A DNA stretch of 64,000 nucleotides from Synergistaceae bacterium UBA6083 (GTDB taxonomy: Bacteria > Synergistota > Synergistia > Synergistales > 79-D21). The stretch is taken from the NCBI GenBank assembly GCA_002436015.1, contig DIXJ01000011.1, positions 82,960-146,959 on the forward strand, given 5' to 3'. Under the pieces are notes generated by a model. It searched no databases, was not told the DNA's origin, and saw only the letters and a program-made list of their open reading frames with translations. This document shows, piece by piece, positions 45,724 through 63,753 of this stretch; position 1 is the first letter of the stretch, and every line of letters starts with the position of its first letter. A program made the position numbers and the translations under genes.

Positions 45724-46610
45724 TCCTTGTCCCGACCCCGGTCGGGAACCTTGAGGACATCACCCTCAGGGCGATTCGAGTGCTGAAAGAAGCGGATCTC
45801 GTCGCTTGCGAAGATACGCGGAGAACCTTGCGCCTTCTCAACCACTTCGGGATACGTGTTCCCCTGGTTTCCTCGCACGAGCATAACGAGAAAGAAAAGG
45901 CGCCGCTTTTGCTGAGGGCACTGCAGGAGGGAAAGAAGGTGGCTCTGGTTTCGGATGCGGGAACCCCCGGAATTTCAGATCCTGGAGCCCATCTTGTCGG
46001 GGAGGCCATCCGGACGGGAATCCCCGTGGAGGTTTTGCCCGGTGCCACGGCACTCATACCGGCCCTTGTCCTTTCAGGCCTTCCTACCCACACGTTCCAT
46101 TTTGCGGGATTTCTGCCCCCGCGCAGGGGTGATCGGCAAAAGAGGCTCCATCTCCTACGAGAAATCCGCAGCACCATTGTCTTCTATGTTTCACCCCACC
46201 GTCTACAGGGCGAGGTGTCCGATTGCGCCCTCGTCCTGGGAAACCGCCCGGCGGCCCTGGTCCGCGAACTGAGCAAGGTTCACGAGGAAGTCCTGAGGAT
46301 GGACCTTGACCAGCTGGCGGAAAGGGTACTGTCTCCCATGAAGGGGGAGATGGTCCTTGTCGTTGGAGGGGCAACGGAAGATCCCAAAGGTTCAGGTGAA
46401 GGTGAAGAGGGTTCATGGGAGGCCTATGCCCGCCAAGTTCTTAGCGAAGGCTTGTCGATACGGGATGTTGTCAAAACGGTCCACGAGCGCTATGGTATTT
46501 CGAAAAATTGCGCCAAGGAGTTTTTGATCAAAAAGGCTTCTGAAAACGAGGATTCAATATCCGAAAAAGACAATGAACCCGTGAAGAGGAGGCAAAGTGA
46601 AGATGAATAG
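45714..46610 (+). CDS. rsmI: 16S rRNA (cytidine-1402-2'-O)-methyltransferase RsmI
   Basis: Methylates C1402 in the ribosomal P site, 298 residues. The tetrapyrrole-methylase-like fold shows LVPTPVGNLEDITLRA, CEDTRRTLRLLNHFGI, LVSDAGTPGISDPG and FHFAGFLPPRRGDRQ, all diagnostic. The C terminus is extended with an acidic and basic tail after the conserved helix-turn-helix region. It overlaps metG by eight bases. Confidence 0.95.
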   Translation: MPLILVPTPVGNLEDITLRAIRVLKEADLVACEDTRRTLRLLNHFGIRVPLVSSHEHNEKEKAPLLLRALQEGKKVALVSDAGTPGISDPGAHLVGEAIRTGIPVEVLPGATALIPALVLSGLPTHTFHFAGFLPPRRGDRQKRLHLLREIRSTIVFYVSPHRLQGEVSDCALVLGNRPAALVRELSKVHEEVLRMDLDQLAERVLSPMKGEMVLVVGGATEDPKGSGEGEEGSWEAYARQVLSEGLSIRDVVKTVHERYGISKNCAKEFLIKKASENEDSISEKDNEPVKRRQSEDE

Positions 46611-48531
46611 AGAACCGTTTTACATCACAACCCCCATCTACTATGTCAACGATGTCCCGCATATCGGACACGCATACACGACGATCGCAGCCGACGTGAT
46701 TTCCCGTTACCGGCGGATGATGGGGCAACCCGTTCTTTTCGCCACGGGCACGGACGAGCATGGGCAAAAGATCCAGCAGGCTGCCGTGCAAAAGGGTCTA
46801 ACCGCGCAGGAGCTCGCGGACCAGACCGTGGAAAATTTCAAGAAACTCTGGAAAACACTCGATATATCCAACGACGACTTTATCCGGACCACGGAAGAAC
46901 GACACGGGAAAGTCGTTACGGCAATTTTCGAGAAACTCATCTCCCAGGGGGACGTCTACAAGGGGACCTACGAGGGCTGGTATTGCGTGCCCTGCGAAAC
47001 CTATGTTCCCGAGGCGCAGATGGGCGAAGGCAAGACCTGCCCTGACTGCAAGAGGCCACTGGAACGGATGACCGAGGAGAGCTATTTCTTCCGGATGTCG
47101 AAATACGAGGAACCCCTTCTGCGCTTCTACGAAGAGCATCCTGACGCGATCCTGCCCCGGACTCGCTACAACGAGATCGTCAGTTTCATCAAGGGGGGAC
47201 TGAGGGACCAGTCCATTTCGAGGACGACGCTGGAATGGGGGATCCCGGTCCCGGGAGACGAACGCCACGTCATCTACGTCTGGTTTGACGCCCTGATCAA
47301 CTACCTGACCGTCTGCGGATACCCTGAGGACGAGGCGAAATGGAAAAAATTCTGGCCGGTGGTTCGCCACCTTGTGGGCAAGGATATCATCCGTTTCCAT
47401 TGCGTCGTCTGGCCTGCCATGCTTCTTGCCCTGGGAGTCACCCCCCCCCGCCAGGTCTTTTCCCACGGCTGGTGGACGGTCGAGGGAGAAAAGATGTCCA
47501 AGTCCAGGGGCAACGTGGTGGATCCGTTCGAGATGGTCGACCTCTACGGCCAGGATGCCTTCCGGTATTTCCTGCTCAGGGAAGTTCCCTTCGGACTGGA
47601 CGGGGATTTTTCGGAGAACGGCCTTGTCCGCAGGATCAATTCCGATCTGGCAAACGACTTGGGGAACCTGCTGAACAGGACCCTGCAGATGATCGAGCGT
47701 TTCAAGGGATGCACGGTAAACGGCTGCGGCACTGCCGATGCGCTTGACCTTGAAATGGGAAAGCTGGCCTCGGACACGAAGGAGGGCGTCGCCGAAAAGA
47801 TGGCGGAGTTCGCTTTCGACGAAGCCCTTAAGACCATCTGGACATTCGTTTCCAGGATGAACAAGTATATCGACGAAACGGCCCCTTGGAAGCTCGGGAA
47901 GGACAACGACCCCCGCCTGGATTCGGTTTTGGGGACCCTTTACCAGGCCCTCGTGCAGATTTCGCTCCTCGTGGCCCCCTTCATGCCGGGGACTTCCCGC
48001 CGCATGTGGGACCAGCTTGGCCTAAATGGCGATCCGAACAGCGTCCTTTTCGAGGATTACCCGTGGGGTTTCCTCCCCGAGGGTACCGCGATCAAGCGCG
48101 AGGAAATCCTCTTTCCCCGCATTGACCTAAAGGCCTGGGAAGCGGACAGGGCAGAACGGGAAGCGAAGAAGAACCTGCTTCCGGATCCCGGCGAACATGA
48201 GGCGGAAGTTGCCGTCGAGGAATTCCGGAAGATCGAGTTGCGAACCGCCCGGGTCCTGGGTGTCGAACCGGTTCCTAACGCCAACAAGCTTTACAAGCTT
48301 GACCTGGACCTGGGGTACGAGAGAAGGACGATCGTTTCCGGCATCCGCGAGTTTTACGATCCCGGCGACCTCGTGGGCCGGGATATTGTCGTCATATGCA
48401 ACCTGAAACCGGCAAAGCTCAGGGGAGTCGTCAGCAACGGGATGCTCCTTGCGGCGGAGAGTCCGGACGGGAAAGAACTTGCCCTCCTGACACTCGACCG
48501 GAACATCACTCCCGGTAGCCGGATTCACTGA
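46603..48531 (+). CDS. metG: Methionyl-tRNA synthetase
   Basis: Charges tRNA-Met, 642 residues. HIGH is at residues 20-23, KMSKS near 297 in EKMSKSRGNVVDP. A four-cysteine zinc site is at C128, C131, C146 and C149. The C-terminal 110 residues (VAVEEFRKIELRTARVLGVEPV) are a fused EMAP/Trbp tRNA-binding domain that dimerises the enzyme. The ATG at 46603 is ten bases after GAGGAGG; a GTG at 46597 is the alternative. Confidence 0.97.
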   Translation: MNREPFYITTPIYYVNDVPHIGHAYTTIAADVISRYRRMMGQPVLFATGTDEHGQKIQQAAVQKGLTAQELADQTVENFKKLWKTLDISNDDFIRTTEERHGKVVTAIFEKLISQGDVYKGTYEGWYCVPCETYVPEAQMGEGKTCPDCKRPLERMTEESYFFRMSKYEEPLLRFYEEHPDAILPRTRYNEIVSFIKGGLRDQSISRTTLEWGIPVPGDERHVIYVWFDALINYLTVCGYPEDEAKWKKFWPVVRHLVGKDIIRFHCVVWPAMLLALGVTPPRQVFSHGWWTVEGEKMSKSRGNVVDPFEMVDLYGQDAFRYFLLREVPFGLDGDFSENGLVRRINSDLANDLGNLLNRTLQMIERFKGCTVNGCGTADALDLEMGKLASDTKEGVAEKMAEFAFDEALKTIWTFVSRMNKYIDETAPWKLGKDNDPRLDSVLGTLYQALVQISLLVAPFMPGTSRRMWDQLGLNGDPNSVLFEDYPWGFLPEGTAIKREEILFPRIDLKAWEADRAEREAKKNLLPDPGEHEAEVAVEEFRKIELRTARVLGVEPVPNANKLYKLDLDLGYERRTIVSGIREFYDPGDLVGRDIVVICNLKPAKLRGVVSNGMLLAAESPDGKELALLTLDRNITPGSRIH

Positions 48532-48550
48532 CCGACTGCCTCCGCTGAAC

Positions 48551-48612
48551 GATCCCCCCTTGGGGATCCGGCCTGGACATCGCGGGCAGCAACAGGCCCG
48601 CGATGCATTTTT
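48551..48612 (+). terminator. Tandem hairpins with T-run after metG
   Basis: The first hairpin is GATCCCC at 48551-48557 with GGGGATC at 48562-48568. The second, stronger one is CATCGCGGGC at 48578-48587 with GCCCGCGATG at 48596-48605 around an eight-base loop, followed by CATTTTT. The T-run runs directly into the tatD ribosome site, so partial termination or attenuation before tatD is likely. Confidence 0.78.
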
Positions 48613-48622
48613 GGAGGACCTT

Positions 48623-51520
<2,898 letters not shown>

Positions 51521-51530
51521 AGAAGGGCCC

Positions 51531-51559
51531 TTGCCAAAAAGGGAGCGGGTTGCTAAAAT
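51531..51559 (+). promoter_or_regulatory. Promoter for tRNA-Leu
   Basis: TTGCCA at 51531-51536, a 17-base spacer, and TAAAAT at 51554-51559 with TGC just before the -10. The predicted start near 51566 is about 13 bases upstream of the tRNA. Confidence 0.8.
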
Positions 51560-51578
51560 CCCGTTTGTTGGTTTCGAT

Positions 51579-51665
51579 GTCGGGGTGGCGGAATTGGTAG
51601 ACGCGCTAGACTCAGGCTCTAGTGGGCATTAGCCTGTGGGGGTTCAACTCCCCCCCTCGACACCA
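51579..51665 (+). tRNA. tRNA-Leu (anticodon CAG)
   Basis: An 87-base class II tRNA with encoded CCA. The acceptor stem pairs GTCGGGG with CCTCGAC (one G-U pair); discriminator A. The D-arm contains GGTAGAC. The anticodon stem is CTAGA/TCTAG with loop CTCAGGC, placing CAG at 51613-51615. A long variable arm and a T-arm (GGGGG, TTCAACT, CCCCC) complete the fold. I see no terminator between it and the rpoB promoter. Confidence 0.97.
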
Positions 51666-51706
51666 TAAAAATTGGAAGAAGTTTCACGTCAGGTCGTGCC
51701 TGTCTG

Positions 51707-51735
51707 TTGACATTGCGCGGCCTTTTTGCTATTAT
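51707..51735 (+). promoter_or_regulatory. Strong promoter for rpoB-rpoC
   Basis: Perfect TTGACA at 51707-51712, 17-base spacer with TGC at its end, and TATTAT at 51730-51735. The predicted start near 51742 gives a leader of about 53 bases before rpoB, which contains the palindrome CCCTTAAGGG at 51771-51780 just before the ribosome site. Confidence 0.88.
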
Positions 51736-51794
51736 GCCCCTTCGTCACCTCTAGGATTGTCCCCATAAACCCCTTAAGGGAGGTCGTAACTCCC

Positions 51795-54700
51795 ATGACA
51801 GTTTTTGCCCCCTCGAAAAAGCACATTCAGCGCCGTATTTTTGGGAGAGCCAAGGATCTCATTGATCTACCCGATCTTGTCGAGGTCCAGAGGAATTCCT
51901 ACCGATGGTTTTTCCAGGCCGAAACAGAGGCGGATTCCCGCGAGGTCCAAGGCCTCCAGGAAATCCTGGCGGAGATTTTTCCCATCGAGAGCTACGACGG
52001 ATCCTTCGCGCTCGAGTTCGTTCGCTATTTCGTGGACGAATCCCCGATCATGGAAGAGGAGGCACGCCAGCGGGACCTGACCTGGTCCATGCCTGTCCGT
52101 GCAACGATCCGGCTGGTGAACCGGAAGAACGGCGAAATCAAGGAAGAGGAGATCTACCTTGGCGATTTTCCCGTCATGACAGACCGGGGAACGTTTATCG
52201 TCAACGGGACCGAACGAGTGGTGGTTAACCAGCTGGCCCGGTCTGCCGGTGTTTACTTCAGCGCTGACACCACCGTTCCGGGGGGAGAGTCGTATGCGGC
52301 CAAGGTGATCCCCGACAGGGGGGCCTGGCTAGAGTTTGACCTGACTCCCGGAGACGTGTTATCCGTCAACATCGACAACCGGAAGAAGATTCCCGTTACG
52401 ATGCTCCTTAAGGCCTTTGGGGCCACGAGCGACGAAGAGATCCTGAAACTGTTCGGGGCCGCACCCGAGCAGATCGACCTGGTGGAACTCCATGAAGAGG
52501 CCAGGGGCCGCCTCCTTGCAGAAGCGGTTCTTGACAAGGAAGGGCAGGTCCTGGTCCGGCGCAACGACCGGCTGACGAAGGAACACCTGGAGCAGCTTTT
52601 CGAAATGGGAATGACCAAGGTATGGGTCTGGAGCGTCGACAATGCCATCGCGGCCACGTTGGAAAGGGACACCTCCCGTTCCGGGGAAGACGCGGTCCTG
52701 GAGCTTTTCCGCCGCCTTCGGCCCAACGAACCGGCACGGATGGAGAATGCCCGCGAGTACGTCTACGGACTCTTTTTCGACACCCGCCGGTATAATCTGG
52801 GGCGTGTCGGCCGTTATAAGCTGAACAAACGGCTAGGCTTGGAAATACAGGAAAACCAGCGTCTTTTGACCATTGATGACGTGGTTGCCATCATCCAGGG
52901 GATTCTCAGGCTCCGCAACGCCGATGAGACCGAAGACGACATCGACCATCTGGGAAACCGGAGGGTCAGGGCCGTTGGCGAACTTCTCCAGAACCAGGTC
53001 CGTATCGGCCTCCTGAGGATGGAGCGTATCGCAAAGGAACGGATGACCACTCTTCCCGACCTGACCAACGCCACGGCGAAGGATCTTATCAACGTTCGTC
53101 CCATTTCGGCCTCCCTGAGGGAGTTCTTCGGGTCTGCCCAGTTATCCCAGTTCATGGACCAGACTAACCCGCTGGCGGAGTTGACTCACAGGCGTCGACT
53201 CTCTGCCCTGGGACCCGGTGGGCTAAGCCGCGAACGAACAGGGTTCGAAGCCCGCGACGTTCACTACACCCATTACGGCCGAGTCTGCCCCATCGAGACG
53301 CCTGAAGGGCCGAACATTGGCCTGGTGACATCCCTGGCGACCTATGCCCGAATCAACGAATACGGGTTCCTCGTGACCCCAAAGCGGCGGGTAGTGGGCG
53401 GGATTGCCACGGACGAGATCGTCTATCTCTCAGCGGACGAGGAGGACGAGTTTTTCGTCGGTAGGGCAAATACCCCGATGGACGACGAAGGTCGGATAAC
53501 GGGCACGGACGTCCATGTCCGCTTCCGGGGCGTCATAGAGACCGTGGAGCCGAGCCAGATACACTTCCTGGATGTTTCTCCGAAGCAGATCGTCTCGATC
53601 TCGACTGCTCTCATCCCGTTCCTGGAGCATGATGATGCGAACCGGGCCCTCATGGGATCCAACATGCAGCGCCAGGCGGTTCCCCTTGTTCTTCCCCAGG
53701 CGCCGATCATCGGCACGGGGATCGAGCACCATATCGCAAAGGATTCAGGATGCTGTGTCCGGGCCCGCAAGACGGGAACGGTTACCTTCGTGGACGCCAA
53801 CCGCATCGAGGTCCGTTCTGACGGAGGGACCCTCGATGCCTATAACCTGACGAAGTTCCGCCGCTCCAACCAGGGGACGGTGATTCACCAGCGTCCCATC
53901 GTTTCCTCAGGGGATCAGGTAGAGGCTGGCGGGATCATCGCGGATGGCCAGTCGGTGGAAAATGGCGAGCTCGCCTTGGGACGAAATGTCCTCGTGGCCT
54001 TCGTTTCCTGGGAAGGCTATAACTTCGAAGACGCCATTCTCCTAAACGAGCGCCTTGTCCAGGAAGACCACTATTCTTCCATCCACATCGAGGAATACGA
54101 GGTCGAGGCCAGAGACACGAAGCTTGGACCCGAGGAGATCACGCGGGATATTCCGAATGTCGGGGAAGATGCCCTGAAAAACCTCGATGAAAACGGCATC
54201 GTCAGGGTCGGGGCAGATGTCCGGGCAGGAGATATCCTTGTGGGAAAGGTAACCCCCAAGGGTGAATCTGACCAGTCCCCAGAGGAAAAGTTGCTGAGGG
54301 CAATTTTCGGCGAGAAGGCCCGTGAAGTGAGGGACACCTCCATGCGGGTCCCGAACGGGGAAGGCGGCAAGATCGTTTCCGTCAAGCGCCTGACCATTGA
54401 CCAGAACAGCGATGACCTGAGCCCCGGGGTGAACGAGGTCGTCAAGGTGTACGTGGCCCAGCTTCGGAAAATTTCTGAGGGGGACAAGATCGCCGGTCGC
54501 CACGGGAACAAGGGTGTCGTGTCGAAGATCCTTCCCGTGGAAGACATGCCCTACCTCCCTGATGGAACTCCGGTCGACGTGGTCCTGAGCCCCCTGGGGG
54601 TTCCCAGCCGCATGAACCTCGGGCAGGTCATGGAAACCGTTATGGGTTTTGTTGCTGTTCACAATGGATGGAAAGTATCGACTCCCGTCTTCGAGGGAGC

Positions 54701-55415
54701 GAATGAACAGGATATCTTCGACGGGGTCAAGTTGCTTTCCGACGGCGCGTATCCCGAAATGGCCGAAGATGGACGCATCACCCTCTATGACGGCCGGACG
54801 GGAGAAGCCATGGAAAACAAGGTGACCGTCGGCTACATGTACATGCTCAAGCTGATCCATCTTGTCGATGACAAGATCCATGCCCGTTCGATCGGTCCCT
54901 ACAGCCTCATCACGCAACAGCCCCTGGGCGGGAAGGCCCAGTTCGGCGGCCAGCGTTTCGGGGAAATGGAAGTCTGGGCCCTCGAAGGTTACGGGGCCGC
55001 CCATATCCTCCAGGAAATCCTTACCGTCAAATCCGACGACATTCGGGGTCGCCTGAAGACCTACGAGAGGATCGTCAAGGGGCAGAACCTCACCAAGCCC
55101 GGCGTTCCGGAGAGTTTCAGGGTCCTTGTGAAGGAACTGCAGGGCCTCGCGCTGGACGTCGAGATCATGTATGACGATGGAACGATCGGTGAGGTGCTGC
55201 TGGATGACGAGGACGAGGAAGTCACCGTGCAGGGAGCGTCCCGGCCCCGTCCGCCCGTGATCGACCTGGAATCCGGGGATGAGGTTCTTCCCCCTCCTTC
55301 CGGCGGTGTCACGGAGGAAATGCTTTTCGTTGACCCGAAAGAATTGGATTCCGCCTATGAAGAGGAAGAGGGGCCGGATGAACAGGATTTGGCCGACGAG
55401 GGGGAGGATGAGTAA
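51795..55415 (+). CDS. rpoB: RNA polymerase beta subunit
   Basis: Catalytic core subunit of 1206 residues. The rifampicin-binding segment [20 protein letters not shown] and [12 protein letters not shown] keeps the residues found in sensitive enzymes. [18 protein letters not shown] and the [25 protein letters not shown] segment are intact, as is [18 protein letters not shown] canonical module at about residues 237-280 ([16 protein letters not shown]) resembles units repeated in the RpoC insertion. The C terminus is acidic. The ATG at 51795 is ten bases after GGGAGGT; an earlier in-frame start would fall inside the promoter. Confidence 0.98.
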   Translation: MTVFAPSKKHIQRRIFGRAKDLIDLPDLVEVQRNSYRWFFQAETEADSREVQGLQEILAEIFPIESYDGSFALEFVRYFVDESPIMEEEARQRDLTWSMPVRATIRLVNRKNGEIKEEEIYLGDFPVMTDRGTFIVNGTERVVVNQLARSAGVYFSADTTVPGGESYAAKVIPDRGAWLEFDLTPGDVLSVNIDNRKKIPVTMLLKAFGATSDEEILKLFGAAPEQIDLVELHEEARGRLLAEAVLDKEGQVLVRRNDRLTKEHLEQLFEMGMTKVWVWSVDNAIAATLERDTSRSGEDAVLELFRRLRPNEPARMENAREYVYGLFFDTRRYNLGRVGRYKLNKRLGLEIQENQRLLTIDDVVAIIQGILRLRNADETEDDIDHLGNRRVRAVGELLQNQVRIGLLRMERIAKERMTTLPDLTNATAKDLINVRPISASLREFFGSAQLSQFMDQTNPLAELTHRRRLSALGPGGLSRERTGFEARDVHYTHYGRVCPIETPEGPNIGLVTSLATYARINEYGFLVTPKRRVVGGIATDEIVYLSADEEDEFFVGRANTPMDDEGRITGTDVHVRFRGVIETVEPSQIHFLDVSPKQIVSISTALIPFLEHDDANRALMGSNMQRQAVPLVLPQAPIIGTGIEHHIAKDSGCCVRARKTGTVTFVDANRIEVRSDGGTLDAYNLTKFRRSNQGTVIHQRPIVSSGDQVEAGGIIADGQSVENGELALGRNVLVAFVSWEGYNFEDAILLNERLVQEDHYSSIHIEEYEVEARDTKLGPEEITRDIPNVGEDALKNLDENGIVRVGADVRAGDILVGKVTPKGESDQSPEEKLLRAIFGEKAREVRDTSMRVPNGEGGKIVSVKRLTIDQNSDDLSPGVNEVVKVYVAQLRKISEGDKIAGRHGNKGVVSKILPVEDMPYLPDGTPVDVVLSPLGVPSRMNLGQVMETVMGFVAVHNGWKVSTPVFEGANEQDIFDGVKLLSDGAYPEMAEDGRITLYDGRTGEAMENKVTVGYMYMLKLIHLVDDKIHARSIGPYSLITQQPLGGKAQFGGQRFGEMEVWALEGYGAAHILQEILTVKSDDIRGRLKTYERIVKGQNLTKPGVPESFRVLVKELQGLALDVEIMYDDGTIGEVLLDDEDEEVTVQGASRPRPPVIDLESGDEVLPPPSGGVTEEMLFVDPKELDSAYEEEEGPDEQDLADEGEDE

Positions 55416-60335
<4,920 letters not shown>

Positions 60336-60364
60336 CCCACCGGATAAAAAAACGTCCAGACCAG

Positions 60365-60407
60365 ACCGGGGGAGTCCCTGCCTTTCCTTGACAGGGGCCC
60401 CCCCGGT
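60365..60407 (+). terminator. Hairpin after rpoC, no T-run (possible weak terminator)
   Basis: ACCGGGGG at 60365-60372 pairs with CCCCCGGT at 60400-60407; an inner TCCCTG/CAGGGG stem extends it. No T-run follows, so termination would be weak. The -35 box of the next promoter lies within the hairpin. Confidence 0.45.
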
Positions 60408-60416
60408 TGATATTAT
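60388..60416 (+). promoter_or_regulatory. Strong promoter for L7Ae-rpsL-rpsG-fusA-tuf
   Basis: Perfect TTGACA at 60388-60393, a 17-base spacer, and TATTAT at 60411-60416: the same hexamers and spacing as the rpoB promoter. The predicted start near 60423 is about 26 bases before the L7Ae-family start codon. Confidence 0.88.
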
Positions 60417-60448
60417 GTCTCGGTGCGTCCGCACAGGAGGGGATTGCT

Positions 60449-60715
60449 GTGCCTTTAAGTGAGCTTGCTTCGGCCAGGCGGATCGTAGGCCTCCGCCAGG
60501 TTCTCCGCAAAATTCAGTTGGGGCAGCTGCAGAAACTCTTTCTTGCGCGGGATGCGGCAGAAGAACGCGTCATGGAACTCCTTGCTGAAGCCGAAAGGCG
60601 CAACGTGGCGGTGGAGTGGTGTGAGAGCATGGAAATGCTGGGCCGTGCCAGTGCCATTTCCCGCAAGGCGGTAGCCGCGGGGTTGGTCAAGGGGAATCTG
60701 GAAAATATCGAGTAA
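60449..60715 (+). CDS. L7Ae/L30e family ribosomal protein (YbxF-like)
   Basis: An 88-residue L7Ae-type protein ([30 protein letters not shown], then [15 protein letters not shown]). In Firmicutes the same gene, ybxF, lies between rpoC and rpsL, and its product binds kink-turn RNA. The GTG at 60449 is eight bases after AGGAGG. Mature protein starts [11 protein letters not shown] in codon terms. The other L7Ae paralogue, YlxQ, is normally in the nusA operon, so YbxF fits better here. Confidence 0.88.
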   Translation: MPLSELASARRIVGLRQVLRKIQLGQLQKLFLARDAAEERVMELLAEAERRNVAVEWCESMEMLGRASAISRKAVAAGLVKGNLENIE

Positions 60716-60732
60716 GGAAAGGAGGGAGTTCT

Positions 60733-61104
60733 GTGCCAACGATCAGTCAGTTGATTCGAATCGGGCGGGAAGATAAGAGGCAGCGCTCGAGCGCTCCTGC
60801 CCTTCAGGGCAACCCTTCTCGCAGGGGAGTTTGCACGCGAGTCTACACAGTCACCCCGAAGAAGCCGAATTCCGCTTTGCGGAAGGTTGCCCGTGTCCGT
60901 CTCACGAACGGGATCGAAGTAACGGCTTACATCCCGGGAGTCGGTCATAACCTGCAGGAGCACTCAGTGGTTCTCGTCCGGGGAGGCCGCGTCAAGGACC
61001 TTCCGGGTGTGCGCTACCACATCATCCGCGGGACGTTGGATTGTGGCGGGGTTGACGGCCGTCGCAAGAGCCGTTCTAAGTACGGGGCGCGGCGCCCGAA
61101 ATAG
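60733..61104 (+). CDS. rpsL: 30S ribosomal protein S12
   Basis: Decoding-centre protein of 123 residues. [20 protein letters not shown] carries the lysine that is changed in streptomycin-resistant mutants, here in the sensitive form. [13 protein letters not shown] keeps the aspartate that is beta-methylthiolated in some bacteria. The GTG start at 60733 follows AAAGGAGGGAG. First of the str-type cluster rpsL-rpsG-fusA-tuf. Confidence 0.99.
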   Translation: MPTISQLIRIGREDKRQRSSAPALQGNPSRRGVCTRVYTVTPKKPNSALRKVARVRLTNGIEVTAYIPGVGHNLQEHSVVLVRGGRVKDLPGVRYHIIRGTLDCGGVDGRRKSRSKYGARRPK

Positions 61105-61133
61105 TTTTTTCTTGGAAAGGGAGGCTTTAGCCC

Positions 61134-61604
61134 ATGCCACGTAAGGGGCACATCAGAAAGAGGACAGTACCTGCAGATCCCGTGTTCGGGATACAGACTC
61201 TCACGAAGTTCGTGAACTGCGTCATGTATTGCGGAAAGAAGAGCACGGCTGAAAGGATCGTTTACGGGGCACTTGAACTTTCAGCCAAGAGGTTGAACTC
61301 GCAGCCGGACGAGGTTTTTCGCAAAGCGATGGATAACGTCAAGCCCGTCGTAGAAGTCAAGCCCCGCCGTGTAGGTGGCGCCACGTACCAGGTTCCCGTC
61401 GAGGTCGGCCCCGAAAGGGCAGAGGCTCTTGCAATCCGCTGGATTATCCAGTACGCCCGGGCAAAGAAGGGCATGCCGATGGTTGAGCGCCTGGCCCGTG
61501 AGTTTAGCGACGCCTTCAAGGGTGAAGGGGCGTCGATGAAAAAGCGCGAAGACACGCACAAGATGGCGGAGGCCAACAGGGCGTTTGCGCATTACCGCTG
61601 GTAG
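61134..61604 (+). CDS. rpsG: 30S ribosomal protein S7
   Basis: 16S rRNA head-domain assembly protein, 156 residues, starting [47 protein letters not shown] and the C-terminal [21 protein letters not shown] are universal. It lies 29 bases after rpsL and 48 before fusA. Confidence 0.99.
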   Translation: MPRKGHIRKRTVPADPVFGIQTLTKFVNCVMYCGKKSTAERIVYGALELSAKRLNSQPDEVFRKAMDNVKPVVEVKPRRVGGATYQVPVEVGPERAEALAIRWIIQYARAKKGMPMVERLAREFSDAFKGEGASMKKREDTHKMAEANRAFAHYRW

Positions 61605-61652
61605 AACCGATGCATCACTTCGGGACCTGCCGGCGTTGGGGAGCCTGAAACC

Positions 61653-63716
61653 ATGCCGAATGTAGATCTGAAAAATATCCGAAATATCGGAATCGCGGCC
61701 CACATTGATGCGGGCAAGACCACGACCACAGAACGCATCCTCTTCTACACGGGACGGAAGCACAAGATGGGAGAGGTGCACGAGGGTGCCGCGACGATGG
61801 ATTGGATGGAACAGGAGCGCGAGAGGGGTATAACGATCACCTCTGCCGCCACGACGTGTCTTTGGAATGATGCGCATATCAATATAATTGATACGCCCGG
61901 GCACGTGGACTTTACGGTTGAGGTCGAACGTTCAATGCGAGTCCTCGATGGCGCGGTGGCTGTTTTCTGCGCGGTTGGAGGGGTTGAGCCCCAATCTGAA
62001 ACGGTTTGGCGGCAGGCTGACAGGTATGGGGTTCCCCGCATTGCCTTTGTCAACAAGATGGATCGCGTTGGGGCCGATTTCAATGCGGTCATCGATGGGA
62101 TGAGGGAGAGGCTCGGAGCGAGGCCCCTCCCGATCCAGATGCCGATTGGTCTTGAAGACAGCTTCACGGGCATGGTCGATCTCGTCGCTTTCAAGGCGGT
62201 CATTTACCAGGATGAGCTTGGAATGGACTATAAGGTCGTGGGTGTTCCCGCGGAACTCGTTGAAGACGCACAGATGGCCAGGGATCTTCTCGTCGAGACC
62301 CTTGCAGATGTCGACGAGGAGGTCATGGAGCTTTACCTTGAAGGGAAGGAAGTGCCGCTGGACACGTTGAAGCGGGCCATCCGGAACGGGACGATCAGCA
62401 TGAAGATCGTTCCGGTGATGTGCGGTTCCGCGTTCAAGAACAAGGGGATCCAGCTTGTCCTTGACGCCGTTATCGACTATCTGCCCAGCCCTCTCGACTT
62501 ACCCCCGATCAGGGGAATCAACCCTGACACCAACCTTGAGGAGGAGCGCCTTTCTTCAGAAGATGAGCCCTTTACTGCCCTGGCTTTCAAGATCATGGTG
62601 GATCCTTTCGTTGGTCGCCTTGTTTTCTGCCGGGTCTACAGCGGCCGGATAGAAGCGGGGCAGAGTGTGCTGAACGCCACTACAGGAAGGCGCGAGAGGA
62701 TCGGAAGAATCCTTCGCATGCATGCCAACAAGAGGGAAGAGCTGGAATCGACCGAAGCAGGTGCAATCATTGCCCTTCCAGGGCTGAAGGGGACAAGGAC
62801 GGGTGAAACCCTTTGTGCTGAAGGGTCTCCGATCGTCCTGGAATCCCTTGACTTCCCGGAACCGGTTATCGACCTTTCCGTCGAGCCGCTGAGCAAGGCA
62901 GACCAGGTGAAGCTTTCCAAGGGGCTTTCCGCCCTTTCCGAGGAAGACCCGACCTTTCGGGTTCACGTTGATGATGAAACGGGGCAGACGATCATCCAGG
63001 GTATGGGCGAATTGCACCTCGAAATTCTGGTCGATCGCCTGAAAAGAGAATTCAATGTCGAAGTCAAGGTCGGACGACCGCAGGTCGCCTACCGGGAATC
63101 CATCCGTCACGGTTCCCGAGCGCAGGGCAAGTTTGTCCGGCAGAGCGGCGGCCACGGACAGTACGGCGACATCGTCATCGAGATGGCACCGCTGCCGGAT
63201 CATGTCGGTTTCGAAATCGAAGACAAGATTGTCGGAGGGGTCGTGCCGAAGGAATTTATCCCGGCTGTCCGCAAAGGACTCGATGAAGCGAAAAACAACG
63301 GCATCCTGGGTGGCTACCCGGTCATCGGGATGAAGATCGCCCTTGTGGACGGAAGCTACCATGACGTGGACAGTTCCGAACTTGCCTTCAAGATCGCGGC
63401 TTCCATGGCTTTCAAGGAAGCGATGCGGAAAGCATCGCCCGTGCTCATGGAACCGGTGATGGAGGTCGAGGTCGTCACACCGGATGAATATGTCGGGGAT
63501 GTCATGGGTGACCTCGCTTCCCGACGTGGCAGTGTAGAGGGGATGGAAATGCGAAGCAACGCCAGGATCGTGCGTGCGCAGGTTCCATTGGCAGAAATGT
63601 TCGGTTATGCGACCGACCTGAGAAGCAAGACTTCCGGGCGTGCCTCTTACTCGATGAAATTCCAGAAGTATGCGGAAGTCGGCCCGGATGTGGCCGAAAA
63701 AGTCCTGAAACGATAA
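61653..63716 (+). CDS. fusA: Elongation factor G
   Basis: Translocation GTPase of 687 residues. G1 is [16 protein letters not shown]2 [11 protein letters not shown]3 [22 protein letters not shown]4 NKMD. Domain IV contains [17 protein letters not shown] and the tip region [16 protein letters not shown]. Its place in the str cluster and the full length support the translocation form rather than a recycling-only paralogue. Confidence 0.98.
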   Translation: MPNVDLKNIRNIGIAAHIDAGKTTTTERILFYTGRKHKMGEVHEGAATMDWMEQERERGITITSAATTCLWNDAHINIIDTPGHVDFTVEVERSMRVLDGAVAVFCAVGGVEPQSETVWRQADRYGVPRIAFVNKMDRVGADFNAVIDGMRERLGARPLPIQMPIGLEDSFTGMVDLVAFKAVIYQDELGMDYKVVGVPAELVEDAQMARDLLVETLADVDEEVMELYLEGKEVPLDTLKRAIRNGTISMKIVPVMCGSAFKNKGIQLVLDAVIDYLPSPLDLPPIRGINPDTNLEEERLSSEDEPFTALAFKIMVDPFVGRLVFCRVYSGRIEAGQSVLNATTGRRERIGRILRMHANKREELESTEAGAIIALPGLKGTRTGETLCAEGSPIVLESLDFPEPVIDLSVEPLSKADQVKLSKGLSALSEEDPTFRVHVDDETGQTIIQGMGELHLEILVDRLKREFNVEVKVGRPQVAYRESIRHGSRAQGKFVRQSGGHGQYGDIVIEMAPLPDHVGFEIEDKIVGGVVPKEFIPAVRKGLDEAKNNGILGGYPVIGMKIALVDGSYHDVDSSELAFKIAASMAFKEAMRKASPVLMEPVMEVEVVTPDEYVGDVMGDLASRRGSVEGMEMRSNARIVRAQVPLAEMFGYATDLRSKTSGRASYSMKFQKYAEVGPDVAEKVLKR

Positions 63717-63753
63717 CGCCGAGGGCGGTTCTAAACAAGGGAGGGTATCGAAG

